From assembly GCA_949316235.1 (NCBI GenBank), contig OX438750.1:434001-498000 (forward strand): a DNA stretch of 64,000 bases, written 5' to 3'. Positions 10,761 to 22,862 of the stretch are shown here, one piece after another. Position 1 is the first letter of the stretch. Each line of letters begins with the position of its first letter. Position numbers and translations under genes: made by a program. Source of the stretch: Oegoconia quadripuncta. Taxonomy: Eukaryota; Arthropoda; Insecta; Lepidoptera; Autostichidae. A model generated the notes under the pieces. That model did not search any database. It was not told the DNA's origin and saw only the letters and a program-made list of their open reading frames with translations.

Positions 10761-11300
10761 GGTGATAGCAAATTTGAAGTCAAAGTCAAAGTCAAAAATG
10801 CTTTATTTTGTAGGTACACAGAGTACACTTAAAATACCTAGTCAATTTTACATAGTAAATTTTAAACTTTTTAAGCTACTACTTGTTCAAAATGCAATTT
10901 TCCCCTGAGAAAAACAAGCAAGAAACTCGAAGGGTTGCTCTTTTAAAATCAGGCGTTGATTTTACATATAGGTTTTTATATTACAAACAGGTTTTTAAAT
11001 TTCATTATTAATTCTGAAATAACCTGGCATGCGAACGATCTGATTATGTCCAGGGATGATTATCATCTAAATAGTCTGATATTTTATAATATGCTTTCTC
11101 AATAAGTTTCTGTTATATAGTATCTTTAAATTTATTGAGAGGAAGATTTTGTATATCAACTGAAACCTTATTGAAAAAGCGTATAGATAACCCTTTGAAT
11201 GAATTACTGACTTTGCGGAGGCGACTTATGTGACCTGCAAGTTTATCTTTATTTCTCGTATTGACATCATGTTTATCACTATTTTTCCTAAATGACAGTC
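10761..11300 (-). repeat. 5'-truncated LINE end with (TTTGAC)n tail
   Basis: The plus strand begins with the complement of the tail (GTCAAAGTCAAAGTC) followed by the 3'UTR and C-terminal coding remnant. On the minus strand the latter reads HDVNTRN...LRKVS-like, the same domain as in the 49-kb copy. Confidence 0.7.
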
Positions 11301-13859
11301 AATGTCTTAAAATTTTTGTGTAACAGTAAATTCCTGAAGTTTGCATTAAGAAAATCGATAGCAATGCTAACGGAGTTTGAGGAGATATCGCTACCTCGCG
11401 TGATGGATAGCAGGGACCTACACTGCAGGCTGTCGCAGTTCATTTAGTTTGTTTTGTCTATAGACTTATAATAAACAGTAGCAGACCAATAAGAATAAAT
11501 ATAATTTATTATGAACGCCACAACACGATACAAAAACATAGGAAAATTATAGCTAACAAAGAAATACAAATAAATAAGATGCGCACAATGCTGTCACGTG
11601 TTGAGGCGTGCACAAATGGGTTAGCACTCAGCTCATGCTGCGACGAATCACAGCGCTGGTTTTCAGTGCTTATGAAATATTTATGAAAAAATAAAATATT
11701 AATAAATAAATTCTCCAGACAATAAGGTCCATATTTTTTAGTACAATCACCTATAACTATGTTAGTGGTAGACAGTGGTATACAAGTGTCAATTCAAAAA
11801 TTAAAATATTTAAAAAATATATTATATAGAATTTGTTTGAGATATTTAATTGATATAACGTTATTCGGCGAGGGGGCATAAGCAGAGAGGCCGTGGTGAT
11901 AAAGAAACTCGAATTTTATTAAAAATAGTTTCAACTTATTCATACTGTCGGTACAGCTCGGTCACTTTTGTATGGGACGTCGAAATATTTTTCTTTGAAA
12001 TAAATATATATTTTTTTATTTTTTTATTTTAGGTATTATATGGTAAAGTGTAGTGGATTTGTTCTTCCTTTTCGAGTAACCTTGCATGCTCTTTTTAAAT
12101 ATAAATTAGATTAAGTCACAGTAAGCGGAAAATTAAGTCCCTATCCGTTTTTCGATCTACAAATTTCCCATAGCTGGGAGTTGTCTGGAAGAGATCGCTT
12201 AATTATGTTCTATTGTTGTCATCAAAAATTATTGTAAATTATTTTGTGCAATAAAGAGTATTTGTATTATATAATAAATAAATTTCTGAACGTTTCCAGT
12301 TACGTCAAACCCTAAATATAAATTCGTATGGAAACTGCCGCGCTTTTAATCCGTTTGGCCTGCCTCTAGTATTGTAAGTCTGTGGTTGTATCGCCCCCCC
12401 GCCCACCGTGCAAGGTTCAGTCGGTATCACCTTGAAACTTAAAGTTAGCGCGTGCAACTGAACTATTATAATCACTTTAAACTGACTTAAAAAATATCGC
12501 CTACAAACTGATGTCCGTATATAACGTAACGTTTCCATGTCTCCAACTCGGACAATAAATAGATTTTTGTCACAGATTAAAAAATACTAGCATCGAGAAC
12601 GCATTTGCGCGAGGTGGCTTACTATAAGTACACAATGCAACGCCATCTGGTACCAAGAGCCTGTAATATTTAACTCGAAAATAATTATGAAGAGAAATGT
12701 CAGTTTGCATAGTAATTTGGTGTATATCTGTTTTTTCTTTGTTTAGCTTGCAAATAAAGAGATCTTCAAGTGTAGCGAAAAAAAATACACGTTAGATGGT
12801 TAGATTTTACTTTTAATATTTTTAACTGAAACTTAACCACAAACTGTTAAATAGTTGAATATAAAATAGCACTTGTGATCCTAATTTTCATTAATCACTG
12901 TATAGTTGTCTGGTTTTATCCTCATTGATTTGTTTCAGTAATAGTGTGAAGGGGATTTGGTTGCGGGGATTCTTCTAGGAATGACACAACCAACTCTTCT
13001 TAATATATGTGTATTCAGCTCTCCACATGAACGGTACACCACCAAACATTCAAGCAATTAATTATCTAAAAACTAACTAGGAAAATCGTACATTGTAATA
13101 TATCTCATGACATCTGTTTGAATTTATTTGAATTCCGAGAGCCCGACCAAAGAGTTTCCATAGGCGCGGTATAAATGTTAGTGGCCAAGACGCCACAAGT
13201 GTATCAGTTTGCTACCGGATCACACATACATATAGTAATGATATATTATTATCTGGCATGCAAGATTAAAGATATTGATTGTTAAATATATATTTAAATG
13301 CTGTTAAGATTTCGTGTGAATAAATAAATAAAGTGACCACGATTCTAGTATTTAAAAGAATGGCTAACATATGAAAATATAGCTTTGGTTCTTCTTTAAA
13401 CATATAAAAGCTATATCACTACATTGTCTGTGCCATCGGAAGCTCATTTTCAATCCCATCTGGAGTCACATCACATCAATCGTTACTCCCATTAAAGCGT
13501 ACGTCCCCGAGGTGGTTACAATATGCGACCAATACGCCATAAGGTGCAATAGCCACTAACGTTCGCTTGCGAGCACGCGCCCTCATAAAGTCTAAGCACT
13601 ATCGTCGTTCATCGCTGTCGCCTACGTATATCTTTAACGTGGATAGTTGGTAGACTCAAAATCTAATTAATTTCCGTGTAGATTCTTTGTGCTATCACCA
13701 ATTCGCCTGCCTTGCAGAGCTACTAAATTTCTACACCTAAATCTTTACCCAATTAAATTTTCGATTAAGGACCTAGTGGGTATTAAAGTCCCATTAACTC
13801 TAATATTCCACTACTATTAATGCTATTTGGAGATTGCCCCGGTCAAACTCAAATAAGGG
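11301..13859. other. no gene seen
   Basis: It is long unrecognised AT-rich DNA. The minus frame 12305-12538 has no recognised domain. Confidence 0.55.
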
Positions 13860-14215
13860 TTATTTCGTAAGTTATAAAAAATAAAACTTGAAATCGTCAT
13901 GAGATGCCGCCTTTGTGCATAGTTTTAAGTAAATTTGTTTTGTATATATTTTCTTTTAAAGCGTTGACAAACAAACATATAATTATCGCTCATTCAGAAG
14001 GCAAACTACTCAGAGAAATACGAGCAAGAAACTCAGGAATTGCTCTAATTAATAGATTTGATATCGCCGAGCGGTTATGTCCATCTGCTAGTCACAAATA
14101 TTATAATAGCCTTTTTCAATATTCAATTTCAGTGCCAACAATCTTTATTACATTGATAGATCAATCAATGATGCGTTCAGAAACATAGTTAATTATTGCC
14201 TTACAGTAGTCAATC
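13860..14215 (-). repeat. LINE end fragment
   Basis: Minus-strand landmarks match the 49-kb LINE end, including the complement of CAGAAGGC...GAGCAAGAAACTC and CCATCTGCTAGTCA. The plus frame 13904-14188 is antisense to it. Confidence 0.5.
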
Positions 14216-14290
14216 TCTTTCGCATTTTATTCTAATAAGCTATCCTGTCTTCTGTAATCGTAAACGGAAAACATGTGAAAATATAGTTTT

Positions 14291-14420
14291 GTTATGTTTA
14301 GTTTAGTTATGTTTAGTTTAGTTTATTTCATCCTTAACAATTGTACATCGTGTTGAACTTTACAACATATACATTTTTATTTTACTTATAAAGAAAGTTA
14401 CAACCGCATGATGTCCCATG
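14291..14420 (-). repeat. LINE-like 3' tail with (AACTAAAC)-type repeats
   Basis: Plus-strand TTAGTTTAGTTATGTTTAG followed by TTTATTTCATCC looks like the complement of a non-LTR element tail. No coding part is recognised. Confidence 0.35.
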
Positions 14421-14660
14421 TCACAAAAATAATTACGTTCCAATTAAAACAATAAAATATAATATAATGTCATACCAATCAAAATAACAATAAAAGTGTA
14501 AGCGTATTTGATTGATTGAATAACTCCAGTTATGAAATTGTTCCTATTTTAATCTTCCTGGGGGACAAGTGCCTTACGGGAAATTTTGGCGACGTCTTGT
14601 AGAAACCAGATAGCTCAGTAACTTTCCAAAACTCGAAATATACAGTTTGTAGGAAATATA

Positions 14661-15224
14661 AAACTCAACATCACTCGCCGAATTCCGAAAGATTTTATTT
14701 ATTTGGGACTCTATTAACAAAATTAGCTTATTCTAGTGCATTTTCGCGACGGTTTAGCGCATTTCTTATTATAGCAGTTGGCAACTGCTCACGTGAAGCT
14801 TACACCGATGTTGCCATTCGAAAACTAGCAAACAGAATACAACAATAAACAAACACGGAAGCGGAGCACGCGTCCGTTCGCGCATAATGTTAATGAGATA
14901 AACGGATTTATGATCTCAACGCTATCTAGGCGGTTCCGATATTCAGATGCATGTTCAGTGATTTGTACCCTAAATGGTGAACTAATTGCTTATATAGATA
15001 GATGGAAGCGATCGCACTCACCTTTTACCCGGCAGAGTTGGACTCAGAAGTAGGTACTTTTTCCATACACTTGACGTTTGTTAATTGACGTATTTTTAAT
15101 CTTGAGATTGGGCGGACAAGTAAGTATATCCGCTCTTAGTGGAATTTCTTTGAAGCTAATGTGTAGGTATTTTACAAATTTACATATTTCCAGGTTGCTT
15201 CAATGAAGCAAAAAAGTTTTATTT
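14661..15224. other. no gene seen
   Basis: I see no repeat family or coding signal. Confidence 0.55.
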
Positions 15225-15460
15225 TGTGAGTTATAAAAGTAACACCTGAAAATGTCAAAACATACAATTACCGCTCATTCACAAGGCTGACTCCCCAGAG
15301 AAGAGCAAGACATTCAGTTACTCTAATAATTTTAAATAACATGATAGCAACTCAGCTATTTGCCGCTTATAATATCTAGACAGATAGTAATTGTCTTTGG
15401 TCAAAGTATTACAGTTTTTAAGAAATACCTGTATCTATTTAATGTAATCTATTGTCATGT
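15225..15460 (-). repeat. LINE end fragment
   Basis: It holds the complement of the 3'UTR block TCTGGGGAGTCAGC...GAATGAGC and of the coding end, as in the 49.4-kb LINE. Confidence 0.6.
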
Positions 15461-15611
15461 CCGTATTATGTCTAATTGAATTTTCATTTTCTGTCAGATT
15501 TTGGCTGAAAGGCAGAGCAAATATAATATTTTTGCAACATTGTTAAAATGTTCAAATTCGGCTGACATGTTTGAATGTCAGCTTTAAAGACGTCGACAGG
15601 CTTAGTTCTAG

Positions 15612-15661
15612 GGTTAAATTATTTACCTGTTCTAGGTAATTTAGAATAATTAACCCAACAT
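15612..15661. repeat. imperfect hairpin
   Basis: GGGTTAAATTATTTACCT is mirrored by AGGTAATTTAGAATAATTAA then CCC, around a short loop. Its role is unknown. Confidence 0.5.
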
Positions 15662-16297
15662 GTTCCATGAAAATTCACCCAGATTTTTCTAATCACAAAA
15701 TTACCCTCAAGGTAATTTTCCCGGTCGCAGCCCCATTAGGCACACGTGGGGCTTTATGGGAAAAATATTCAAATAACCACCGACGTTGGTCATTCATCAT
15801 ACCAAGGATTGATTTTGGGGGTTTTCTGTTCGATTTTTGACATCTGGCGTTATGGTTGGGTTAGTATTCCTGTAAAATAACCCTTATAAAGTAACGCTGC
15901 TGTATTACACGCGGACGAAATGAAGGCCGAAATGGAATCATTAATATTCAAGAGGGAACGCGTGGAATTAATGTTAACGTATAACAGAAGTCTATAACTA
16001 CTGGGAAATCCAGAATTTGTCTACAGACTGGGGGGCCACCGTGACTTCTTATTTCCATGCATTTTACTATTAGACTGAGATGATAAAAAATAAGCAGCTA
16101 TAGAGTCCTGCGTGGGATTATTTTTGATAAAAAAAAATGGATTAGCGTTATGATAATGTCAAGCAGGCTTAACTTATTCACTTTTCTTGCTTTAAATACG
16201 ATTTAATTAATTAATTTTACTTGTAATTTTTTTTTGCTTATTTTGTAATTTGTATTGGTGTATAAAACATGTGAATAAGATGGACATACTTGCCAAT

Positions 16298-16447
16298 GGT
16301 CTCGATTCGGATGTACACCAACTAAACTAAATTAAAACCTGTTTTAAAGTAGTACTGTCTCTTTCTCCCTGGAACAATACAATGCGACGGCATTACTCCA
16401 AAACTGGTTTTAGTTTAGTTTAGTTGGTATACATCCGAATCGACACC
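16298..16447. mobile_element. 150-bp MITE of the GGTGTCGATTCGG family
   Basis: Left end GGTCTCGATTCGGATGTACA and right end TACATCCGAATCGACACC are inverted. The inner arms carry AACTAAACTAAA. The core with GTACTGTCTCTTTCTC is shared, inverted, with 57008-57152. Confidence 0.82.
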
Positions 16448-16729
16448 ATTGTCAGTTTAACACTAATGCTTTAATTATTATATACACCCTCTATAAAGAT
16501 TGTATAATATACAATAATACATAGGTTTTATGTTGAAATATGACCTCCTCTCACTAGGGCATAATTAGCCATGATAAGGATTGGGAGGTAAGGTACTGTA
16601 ACGTTGTGGAGTTTTCGTGTGATTAAAGTAAGAAAAGAATTGTATCCAGTAGATCGAAATTCATAAATAACAGTATTTAATATACGGAACCTCTAATCTA
16701 CGCATACATATTCGACGCGCGCGCAGGGG

Positions 16730-17275
16730 TTTTCATTCCTCGCTTCGTATGACGCTGCGGACGCGGTACCCTAGTACACGATCGAATTCCGAAGACTGAC
16801 GATCGGGTTTAATCGGCCTCCTTCGGTTTTCTCTCGCGACTCGCGATTTAACAATCGAAAGCGACAGCTGTGTCCTTCGGTGAAAGGTCATCTGAATACT
16901 TTTGTACCAGCTAACTATTTAAGTGTTTTGGATCCCTCTAGGGATCCCAGCCTACCTAAAAGGCCTATCGAGCTCTAATATCCCTGCTGAGAGGGCACCT
17001 GCCACCACTGCTGAGGCGACCGTGGAGGACCCTAACCTCACGGCCACCACACCCCGTCGACCGGAGCTGTGGACGCTTCCTGCCACGAAGAGCGAAGACC
17101 TTCAGGCCAGTGATCCCCTTACTATTGCTCTCGAGACGTTGCGGCGGTCAGTGAAATTGCAGGCTTCAATAAAGGTTGGAACTTACCACATCTTTCATTG
17201 GGAACCCCCAACCTACCTACCTGAGGCGAAAACGCCACAGTACGCATTTTCTATAAGGCTTCTATCACCATAATG
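16730..17275 (+). other. GC-rich stretch with a 116-codon open frame, unrecognised
   Basis: The frame 16923-17273 is rich in Pro, Thr, Ala and Glu (ERAPATTAEATVEDPNLTAT) and is preceded by 190 bp of CpG-rich DNA. Length and composition are mildly unusual here, but there is no domain I can name and no splice context. It may be part of an unknown repeat. Confidence 0.3.
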
Positions 17276-18490
17276 GTTATTTAGTCGGCGTACTTCATAT
17301 TTATGTAGGTATGCTATATGTTCTAGAAATACCATCTTTTATTTTCCATAAACAACTCTATACACGTATTTCCTAATGTCATCTTAATAACGGTGCTAAC
17401 ACTGGCAGATGAATAGTGACACTTGTAACTATGGCCGCATTAATTACTGTCCCTCGTCATGGACGTCATGTACGGTTTAAACTGGCCTGCCATCTATCAT
17501 TTTCAGTTGCAGAGAGAGGTATTTGTTACTTGGTCGTGTAAAAGCGTCCATTTATAATGCCTGTAATAGCTCTATGGTAATTGTAAATGATGGAGAGAAT
17601 AGTCATGCCCTGGGGTGAAATTAATTGAAATATACGTAAATATACAACTTGGCTCTTAACTGTTTTTGTGACATAATATGTTTTATCAATTTACGCAAAT
17701 CCATAAACATAGGGGCCGCTTAGTGAACTATAGACTGTATCTAATCTACTTCGTTTTGTTAAAGCCTTTTTAAAACAGTGGCACTTTCATTACGATGCCT
17801 AAGATCCTTTGGGTAGGGTTACCCGTCAAATTCTGACGTGCGTTGCTAACTTTGCTAACGGTCGTACAACTAACGCACTAGAGCCGTATATAAATACCCA
17901 TCTACTGTATTTGAACCATCTAGCTAGTCATGGATAGCAGTAATCACGATTCCAATATAACACAATGTGTTTACTATAAAATATAATACCCTTTGAACTC
18001 GACTCTCGGTTTGTCTTTGGAACAAAAATACCGCCGCCCCCACCTCACCCTACGTTTTTGGGGTAAATCAATAATTCGTATTATTCCCGCGGGTGTTGCC
18101 AACTAAGGGTTGCATAAAAACGGTGTAGAATTTTATTAAGTGAATCATTTCATTCATTATTGTGAATGCAATGCATGGGTATTTCAAAAACTTTAGAATC
18201 CTGTGTGTATTTAAACTGTAAACTGCTCAATTACATTTTGGAAAAAAATTTTTGTTGAGGAATTGTCATTACTATATCGCAGCAGATAGAATTAGATTTT
18301 GTATCAGACCTAGTGCCACGAAACGGATTCGATTGCCAAACTGGATCGAATATCAAAGTATTTCAATAAATAAAAAAACGCGACTACATGTAAAAAGGGA
18401 ACTAAAAAGACTACTACAACTATTTCAATCCATTCGCTTTAATACTTGGAAGCAGACTCTATTTTGTATTTAAATACGCAATATGTCATA
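17276..18490. other. no gene seen
   Basis: The frame 18252-18473 (73 codons) has no recognised domain and abuts a Helitron-like element. Confidence 0.55.
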
Positions 18491-18757
18491 CTAGCTGTTA
18501 CCCCCGACTTTGTCCGCGTAGAATTCATGCAACTACCAAATGCGTCACTCTATGACTCAAAATCATTCCCACTGATAATACTTATCCAACCGAAACCAGT
18601 CACTTTTCCGGAATAATTAATAGCCTATATTAATCCATGTCCTGATCTGTCTACCAACTAAATTTCTACGAAATCCGTCCAGCTATTTAGACGTGAAGAG
18701 ATAACAATCATATGCATATACACGCACAATCTTTCGCATTTATAATATTAGTCGGGA
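18491..18757 (-). mobile_element. Helitron-like non-autonomous element
   Basis: On the minus strand it starts TCCCGACTAATATTATAAAT after an A and ends AACAGCTAG before a T, so it has the A|TC...CTAG|T signature. Interior phrases such as AAATCCGTCCAGC are typical of short lepidopteran repeats of this type. Confidence 0.62.
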
Positions 18758-18860
18758 TATTTTTTTTTATAAAATATATTCTATGACACTTAGGATCAAG
18801 ACGAATTTGCACTTCAAAATTGGCCAAGGCGGCTAGGCATAAGACATGTGACAGAAATCT

Positions 18861-19565
18861 ACAGACATACATAACTACATGCACCTCAAATATATTACTT
18901 TGCTTCCTGGGGCTGTCTGGTAAATATAACGTGGTCATTCCATTGTTTACGTACTATAGTAAGGCTACCCACTACCTGTGTATAACTCTCTTTCCTACCG
19001 TAAGACCAACAAAAAGCACGAACAGTATCTCCAATTTCACTTAAACTGAGCGACTTTTGAATGTACACGAGAGCTGTTGTCGACTTCTAAAAACAGGAGA
19101 TATTGCGGAAATAAAACAATACATGGCAACACTGTACTAGACATGCCTTATCGTCTTCACTACGCCACCTAGTTTGCCGCTTTTGTACTAAAAACAGAAC
19201 AAAGTAACAACCATACACGTTGTTGGTTTACAAAATATAGGGGGCGTTGTGTCTAATTTAACTTTTTTTCGTTCCAGGTACTTACTGAATTCCAGTGATT
19301 GCAGTTTTTTAACAAATTATAGGTAAGGAACTGGGTATTCAGTGACTTAACCCTCCTTAAGCCAGATAGTAGTTTTATGTTGAATGTACCTCCTTGTTCG
19401 TTGTTCAGTAAGGATACTCTTGTAACTTCATATAATTTTAAAGGTCGTGATTTTTTTGCACATGGATAGAATACCTGTCAGTGATAGAATAAAAACAAGC
19501 TAACAAATGGGTAGCTTGCGTTGGATATAATACAGATATTTAGTAATAAAACATAAACTATATGA
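18861..19565. other. no gene seen
   Basis: It is unrecognised sequence; the overlapping frames at 18708-19044 are repeat-derived. Confidence 0.55.
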
Positions 19566-19929
19566 TTAAAATTACCACTGTGAACTTCATTGCGTCGGGA
19601 ATGTATTTAGTAACACCTTTTTTTTTTTTTGACCGGGGGATACGCCTTTACGCGTTCGACTCGCCGCTGACGGGAGCTAACAGAGTAACTATTTTCAAAA
19701 AAATTGATCAATAAGTTCTTTACATTTATGAAAAAATTCACTGACGGCAAATATCACGACTCAATAAACTATTTTTAGAAAATATAAAGTAGCAATTGAT
19801 TAATTAAAAAAAAATGTTTTAGGACATCTATGGGACATCTTAGCATCATCTTAATTTTTTTTATGAGTCAACTGGATACGCGTTGGACCACAATCTACAA
19901 TGCAATGAAGTTCACAGTGATAATTTTAA
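19566..19929. mobile_element. possible MITE with 28-bp inverted ends
   Basis: TTAAAATTACCACTGTGAAC... at 19566-19593 is mirrored at 19902-19929, with one or two mismatches over about 28 bp. The interior has a poly-T run and no coding capacity. Confidence 0.6.
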
Positions 19930-20631
19930 TTTAATATTGTAGGTTTTATAACTATTTACTATTTTATAAAACGATTCTTAGTCATGGACCAACTATTACT
20001 GAATACTTACGCGCGAAAAGTGCGAGGCTGATGCTTGTCGCTTTGGACTTCTTAATAAAATTATTACAAACCTTCACACACGTTTCCTTCGACATTTTTT
20101 GAGAGCCAGTTATGGTCATAGATTAAGCAATTAAAGTTACCAAAGATTATAAGAGGCTTTGGAAGATGGGACATTGACCCTTCATTAGACATTGCTTAAC
20201 TTAGCTACATTCGCCTGATTCTTTTTGTAATTAAACGTTATATTATTATATTGGGCCGCGGAGGTGATTGTTGATGGTACTTTTAGCTAGATATATATGT
20301 AGATAGGTATATAAAATACTCCATAAACAGTGTAAGTACCTACTCCCTTTTATTGCCGAAACAGAAACTCGTTTGTGTGGAAGACATTAAGCCAATCGTA
20401 AATAATGTGAAAGAACTTTCGTGTCCTCGAACGAACTTATCGTTCGTTGCGGTGGTACCAAGTGTCGCGTGTGAAGTCGTCCAATACTCGAACTAAAAAC
20501 TATGGCCTCAAATTCGAATGCATTTATTTGTCTTAAGGTATACTTTTGTGTCGCAAATATTCAAACAATATTTGTAAAAAAGTTATCAGAGCAATATACA
20601 ATTCTATTTAAAGAAATAAACATTTAAACTG
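19930..20631. other. no gene seen
   Basis: Nothing is recognised. Confidence 0.55.
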
Positions 20632-20930
20632 TTGCAACCCATTACATACAATGGCAGTATTATGTATGTACGCAACATTATATGCCGATTTCGTATACAT
20701 TCTGATTTGAATACTAGAAATAAGAATAAAATTGAAATTGTACAATTTAGACTTAGCAAGGTTAGCAATACTTGCACTCACACTTGTGTCTCACAGCATA
20801 AGCTTAACAATAAAATACCAGACCATGAATTGAGTTTAACAGAGCAGAAATTTAAACGACATATATAAGAAACTTATCTCTCGACTTAAGGTCAAGAGCG
20901 ATCCCATTCTAATTAAAAAAAAAAAAAACC
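20632..20930 (+). repeat. LINE end fragment with poly-A
   Basis: The frame 20632-20868 contains HSDLNTRNKNKIEIVQFRLS, the LINE reverse-transcriptase C-terminal signature, then stops. A short 3' part ends in a poly-A run at about 20914-20930. Confidence 0.6.
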
Positions 20931-20939
20931 AAAAAACCC

Positions 20940-21130
20940 CACAGCATATACTCTGTATTTTGCGGATGCCATGTTGGATTTTTTTACCATAAAATGTATC
21001 CTATGACACTCCATGTATCAAGGCGAATGTAACGACACCATGTACATCGAAATCGGTCAAGCCGTTTAGGTTACAGGATGCGCCACAGGGACTGACATAC
21101 ATACATACATACGTACATACTTACAAGGAG
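20940..21130 (+). repeat. dispersed repeat (CGCCATGTTGGA-type) with CATA microsatellite
   Basis: GATGCCATGTTGGATTTTTT, AAATGTATCCTATGACACTC and a CATACATACATACATAC tract. Relatives lie at 18758-18860 and 57180-57310. Confidence 0.5.
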
Positions 21131-21835
21131 ATAGATTCCACCCGTATATAGTTAATATACCGAACATTCGCACTAAGAAGTTCAACTCTTCATTCATAAT
21201 ACCATAGAGGAATAAGACTACACCGAAATAATACGAACAACCAAGGCATGGAACTCCCTTTCAGCGTCCCACAACCTTATATAGGATCTTGAAATGCAGA
21301 GCTTTTGCCTTGTTTGCATAACAACTCAAAACGTACGTAATCAGTACTAAATACGTAAATATTATTACAATAAGGAAGGAGGAGGCGGTACGAAGTTAAG
21401 TGGCCTATATTTAGGAAAATTATAAATCCGGCTGACTCCATGTAGGTGTATTGGCAACCGACGTCACACACAATGACAGCGGTAAGGGATACGCGCGGGG
21501 CGGCAAGCGACGCGTGACGGCATATCTGACGTCGTTATTCCACTATAGACTAATATAATTACAACACGATTCGTATCGCGTGGCGCCGCGCTTGCAACTT
21601 CATTTTGAAAGTTTGTCAATGGTGATTGTCAAACGACGTGTGTTGTGGTTTGCCGGCGTTGTGTGTGTCCAGTCTTTGTCTGGACGTATATCTCAGTAAT
21701 GCGTGGTCCGATTTTAATGGGACTTTTTATATATAAGACTAACGAAGGGACAAATTCTTAGCCATATTTGATGAAAATCGGATTAGACTTTTCGGAGATA
21801 TTTAGCTTTTAACACAGTTCTTTGGTGTATTTCGA
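21131..21835. other. no gene seen; GC-rich patch
   Basis: A CpG-rich patch lies at 21480-21600. Then comes a phrase of repeat type (GTATATCTCAGTAATGCGTG, GTCCGATTTTAATGGGAC) probably belonging to an older LINE or SINE. Confidence 0.5.
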
Positions 21836-22085
21836 CGATAATAATAATAAATAAATAAATAAAGATTTTGGACACTTACACCAATCATCTAGTCCCAAAC
21901 TAAGCAAAGCTTGTGCTATGGATACTAGAATACGGATAAACATACATAAATATTTATATAAACATCCATGACTCAGGAATAAATGTTCATATTCATCACA
22001 CAAACATTTACCCGTCGCGGGATTCGAACCCGCAACCGTTGGTTTCGCTGACAGGGTCACTATCTACTACACCAATCGGTCGTCA
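21836..22085 (-). mobile_element. tRNA-derived SINE (family B), full length
   Basis: On the minus strand it has the head GACGACCGATTGGTGTAGTA with A-box TGGTGTAGTA and B-box GGTTCGAATCCCG (about 22020-22032), then a body with CATGGATGTTTATATAAAT, GCTTTGCTTAGTTTGGGAC and a TTTATTTATTTATTTAT tail. The tRNA-like part is not a functional tRNA gene because it continues into the SINE body and occurs in several copies. Confidence 0.85.
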
Positions 22086-22240
22086 TATCATAGTCTTTCG
22101 AGGCTTTTCCAAATTATGGTTTTTTTATATATATTTAAGATCAAACTCGGCGACAGCTTCTTAGCTATGTTTGATAAAAAAATACATTTTTCTACTGAAA
22201 CAACAAATTTATAAAACACAATTAAAAATACCTATATCTT

Positions 22241-22372
22241 GTAGAAAAAATACGCCGTCCAACTCGCTTCCGTGAGGCATAGTACCTAGTACGCTGGTGC
22301 TATTTATTACCCCGCTGCATGCTTAAGCTCAGCAGCTGAGTAAAGTAGGCACCAGCTCTCACATCTCCAGAG
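22241..22372 (-). repeat. dispersed repeat W, copy 1
   Basis: TACGCCGTCCAACTCGCTTC and CGTGAGGCATAGTACCTAG are the complement of the block at 41.8 kb. Confidence 0.6.
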
Positions 22373-22699
22373 GCGTGGACCAGTCTATCGGATAAATCCT
22401 TTACAAATTGTTTCGTGTCATTATGAAATGAAATAGTAATTTAATTGCAAATGATTTTGGGTATATACATTAATTGGTATAATTACATAGTCGCAGCAAA
22501 ATCTGCCTAGATACAAGATTTTATACATATGCCAAGCATTCACTACTATATTTACAAAGTTTAATAATATATTTTAGCAGCGATACAATTTTCATTTTTT
22601 TGTGTTACTGCAAATTTAGTCAAAGGGACCTACATTGTCAGTAGGTCTAACACGCAATCGCTCACCAAACTTAGTCATTAACTGTTTTAGAAAATTACG

Positions 22700-22862
22700 T
22701 ATTCTAGATAACGGATAAACATACTTAAATATTTATTTAAAGATCCATGACTCGGAAATGTTCGTGTTCATCACACTAACATTTACCCCTCGCTGGATTC
22801 GAACCCACAGCTGTTGGTTTCGCTGCCACGGTCGCTATCTACTATCCCAATCGGTCGTCTAT
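22700..22862 (-). mobile_element. SINE-B, head half
   Basis: It is the complement of the tRNA-like head (GATTCGAACCCACAGC, CCAATCGGTCGTC) and the first part of the body. The tail half is missing. Confidence 0.75.

Noticed and set aside
22007..22083. tRNA-like sequence with A and B boxes (minus strand)
   Set aside because: It is the head of SINE-B: it runs straight into a shared SINE body and recurs at 52.69 and 22.8 kb, so it is not a functional tRNA gene.
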